Notes under the pieces: generated by a model | What the model saw: the letters and a program-made list of their open reading frames with translations, nothing else | Databases searched by the model: none | Told to the model about the DNA's origin: nothing | Made by a program: the position numbers and the translations under genes | Assembly (NCBI GenBank): GCA_040219275.1 | Contig: JAVJSU010000076.1 | Span: 25,537-89,536 of the forward strand | Direction: 5' to 3' | Length of the DNA stretch: 64,000 nt | Source: JAVJSU01 sp040219275 | GTDB lineage: Bacteria; Chloroflexota; Anaerolineae; Aggregatilineales; Phototrophicaceae | Part shown: positions 63,700 to 64,000 of the stretch, piece after piece | How the letters are laid out: every line of letters begins with the position of its first letter | How positions within the stretch are numbered: the stretch's first letter is position 1

Positions 63700-63830
63700 G
63701 TGTGTTTTCCCTTTCGTGTATTCTGAACTGTTTTATTGAACTGCATTAAGTGTACGTTTTTCAGAGCAATTTCGAGGGGTCCACACAGATAGACTCTTTA
63801 TGGGTCAGTTGGGTAGTTTTTGTCTAGCCC
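63700..63830 (-). promoter_or_regulatory. Conserved upstream region of DUF1328 gene, copy B
   Basis: Read on the minus strand, CTAGAC (first base 63827), CTGACC (63808) and AGTCTATCTGT (63795) occur with spacings of 19 and 13 bases, exactly as upstream of copy A. GCTCTGAAAAACGTA matches GCTTTGAAAATCGTA of copy A. A possible -10 element is TACACT. An insertion sequence end lies just upstream, near 63854. Confidence 0.6.
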
Positions 63831-63853
63831 TATGCACAAAATTGGGGCTTTAT

Positions 63854-64000
63854 GACCCTCTTAGAAGCTGTTTGAAAAGGTCAATCAGTGGCTTTAAGTC
63901 GAGCTAAACGACGTACCATGATATGGGACATAACGGCGTAGATGAGGGCATCAGAGGTATGTAACCACTGTTCATAGTCTTTGCTCAAGCGTCGATAATT
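63854..64000 (-). mobile_element. End of an IS5-like insertion sequence (partial)
   Basis: The last 147 bases contain the C-terminal end of a transposase gene and about 27 bases of terminal sequence (GACCCTCTTAGAAGCTGTTT), which is likely the IS end. The other end and most of the element are outside the window. The exact boundary is not determined. Confidence 0.55.
63881..64000 (-). CDS. Transposase, C-terminal fragment (IS5-like)
   Basis: A 39-codon stretch, open at the window edge, reads NYRRLSKDYEQWLHTSDALI followed by YAVMSHIMVRRLARLKATD and a TGA stop. The pattern RRLSKDYE-x-x-x-x-TS-x-A-x-IY is typical of the end of IS4/IS5-type DDE transposases. The catalytic Glu region lies outside the window. 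Whether the full gene is intact cannot be judged. Confidence 0.7.
   Translation of the reverse strand, partial: NYRRLSKDYEQWLHTSDALIYAVMSHIMVRRLARLKATD

Overview
The window is ordinary chromosomal DNA, most likely from a free-living member of the Chloroflexota (Anaerolineae-like). This is an inference. It rests on moderate GC content, an LLM-class F420-type oxidoreductase, several secreted beta-propeller proteins, a PknB-type kinase, DUF554 and Uma2 genes, and long intergenic stretches filled with small dispersed repeats. I found no rRNA, tRNA, CRISPR array or prophage. About 40 protein genes are supported, mostly in short units of one or two genes, with many clear hairpin terminators between them.

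Layout. 1-2.5 kb: the end of a TolB-like propeller gene and an MFS exporter. 2.5-3.9 kb: a gene-free repeat region containing a hairpin-rich element. 3.9-6.2 kb: a NarL-type response regulator and its GAF histidine kinase, divergent from a tiny DUF1328 membrane protein. 6.2-16.8 kb: an M3 oligopeptidase, a glycoside hydrolase/SH3/M23 fusion, a small membrane protein with acpS, a GH38-like protein that has lost its catalytic residues, and a REC-kinase hybrid. 16.8-17.3 kb: a second copy of the hairpin element and a decayed dehydrogenase remnant. 17.4-30.2 kb: DMT transporter, flavodoxin, LLM oxidoreductase, Uma2 protein, propeller protein, zinc phospholipase-like protein, PAP2 phosphatase, VanZ-like protein, lipoproteins, MFS exporter, REC-like protein, peptidase E and MsrA. 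30-36 kb: PknB-like kinase, DUF554 protein, a large membrane protein and a YqeK-like HD hydrolase. 36-48 kb: two huge tandem alpha-2-macroglobulin paralogues without a thioester motif. 48.6-57.2 kb: two stand-alone HisKA-like proteins, MFS, PfkB sugar kinase, ilvD, a propeller protein, a Cys/His-rich micro-ORF and an AP-endonuclease-like TIM barrel. 57.3-63.4 kb: a 2010-residue secreted kelch protein with five near-identical tandem modules. 63.5-64 kb: a second DUF1328 gene, inverted relative to the first, followed by the end of an insertion sequence.

Functional themes are cell-surface and extracytoplasmic proteins (A2M pair, kelch protein, propellers, GH-M23 fusion, PknB ectodomain) and signalling (four kinase or receiver systems, two without the usual catalytic parts). 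Housekeeping genes are acpS, ilvD, msrA and a sugar kinase.

The most interesting observations are as follows. (1) A roughly 190-bp four-hairpin element is present twice with its core inverted relative to its arms. Each copy is flanked by a different 16-17 bp direct repeat, and a matching uninterrupted site lies at 22.9 kb. (2) The DUF1328 transcription unit is duplicated and inverted, with promoter-region motifs kept at identical spacing. (3) The GH38 paralogue has replaced residues in all three catalytic motifs. (4) An overlapping gene pair encodes isolated HisKA-like helices with no ATPase. (5) A perfect 22-bp palindrome lies directly upstream of the giant kelch gene.
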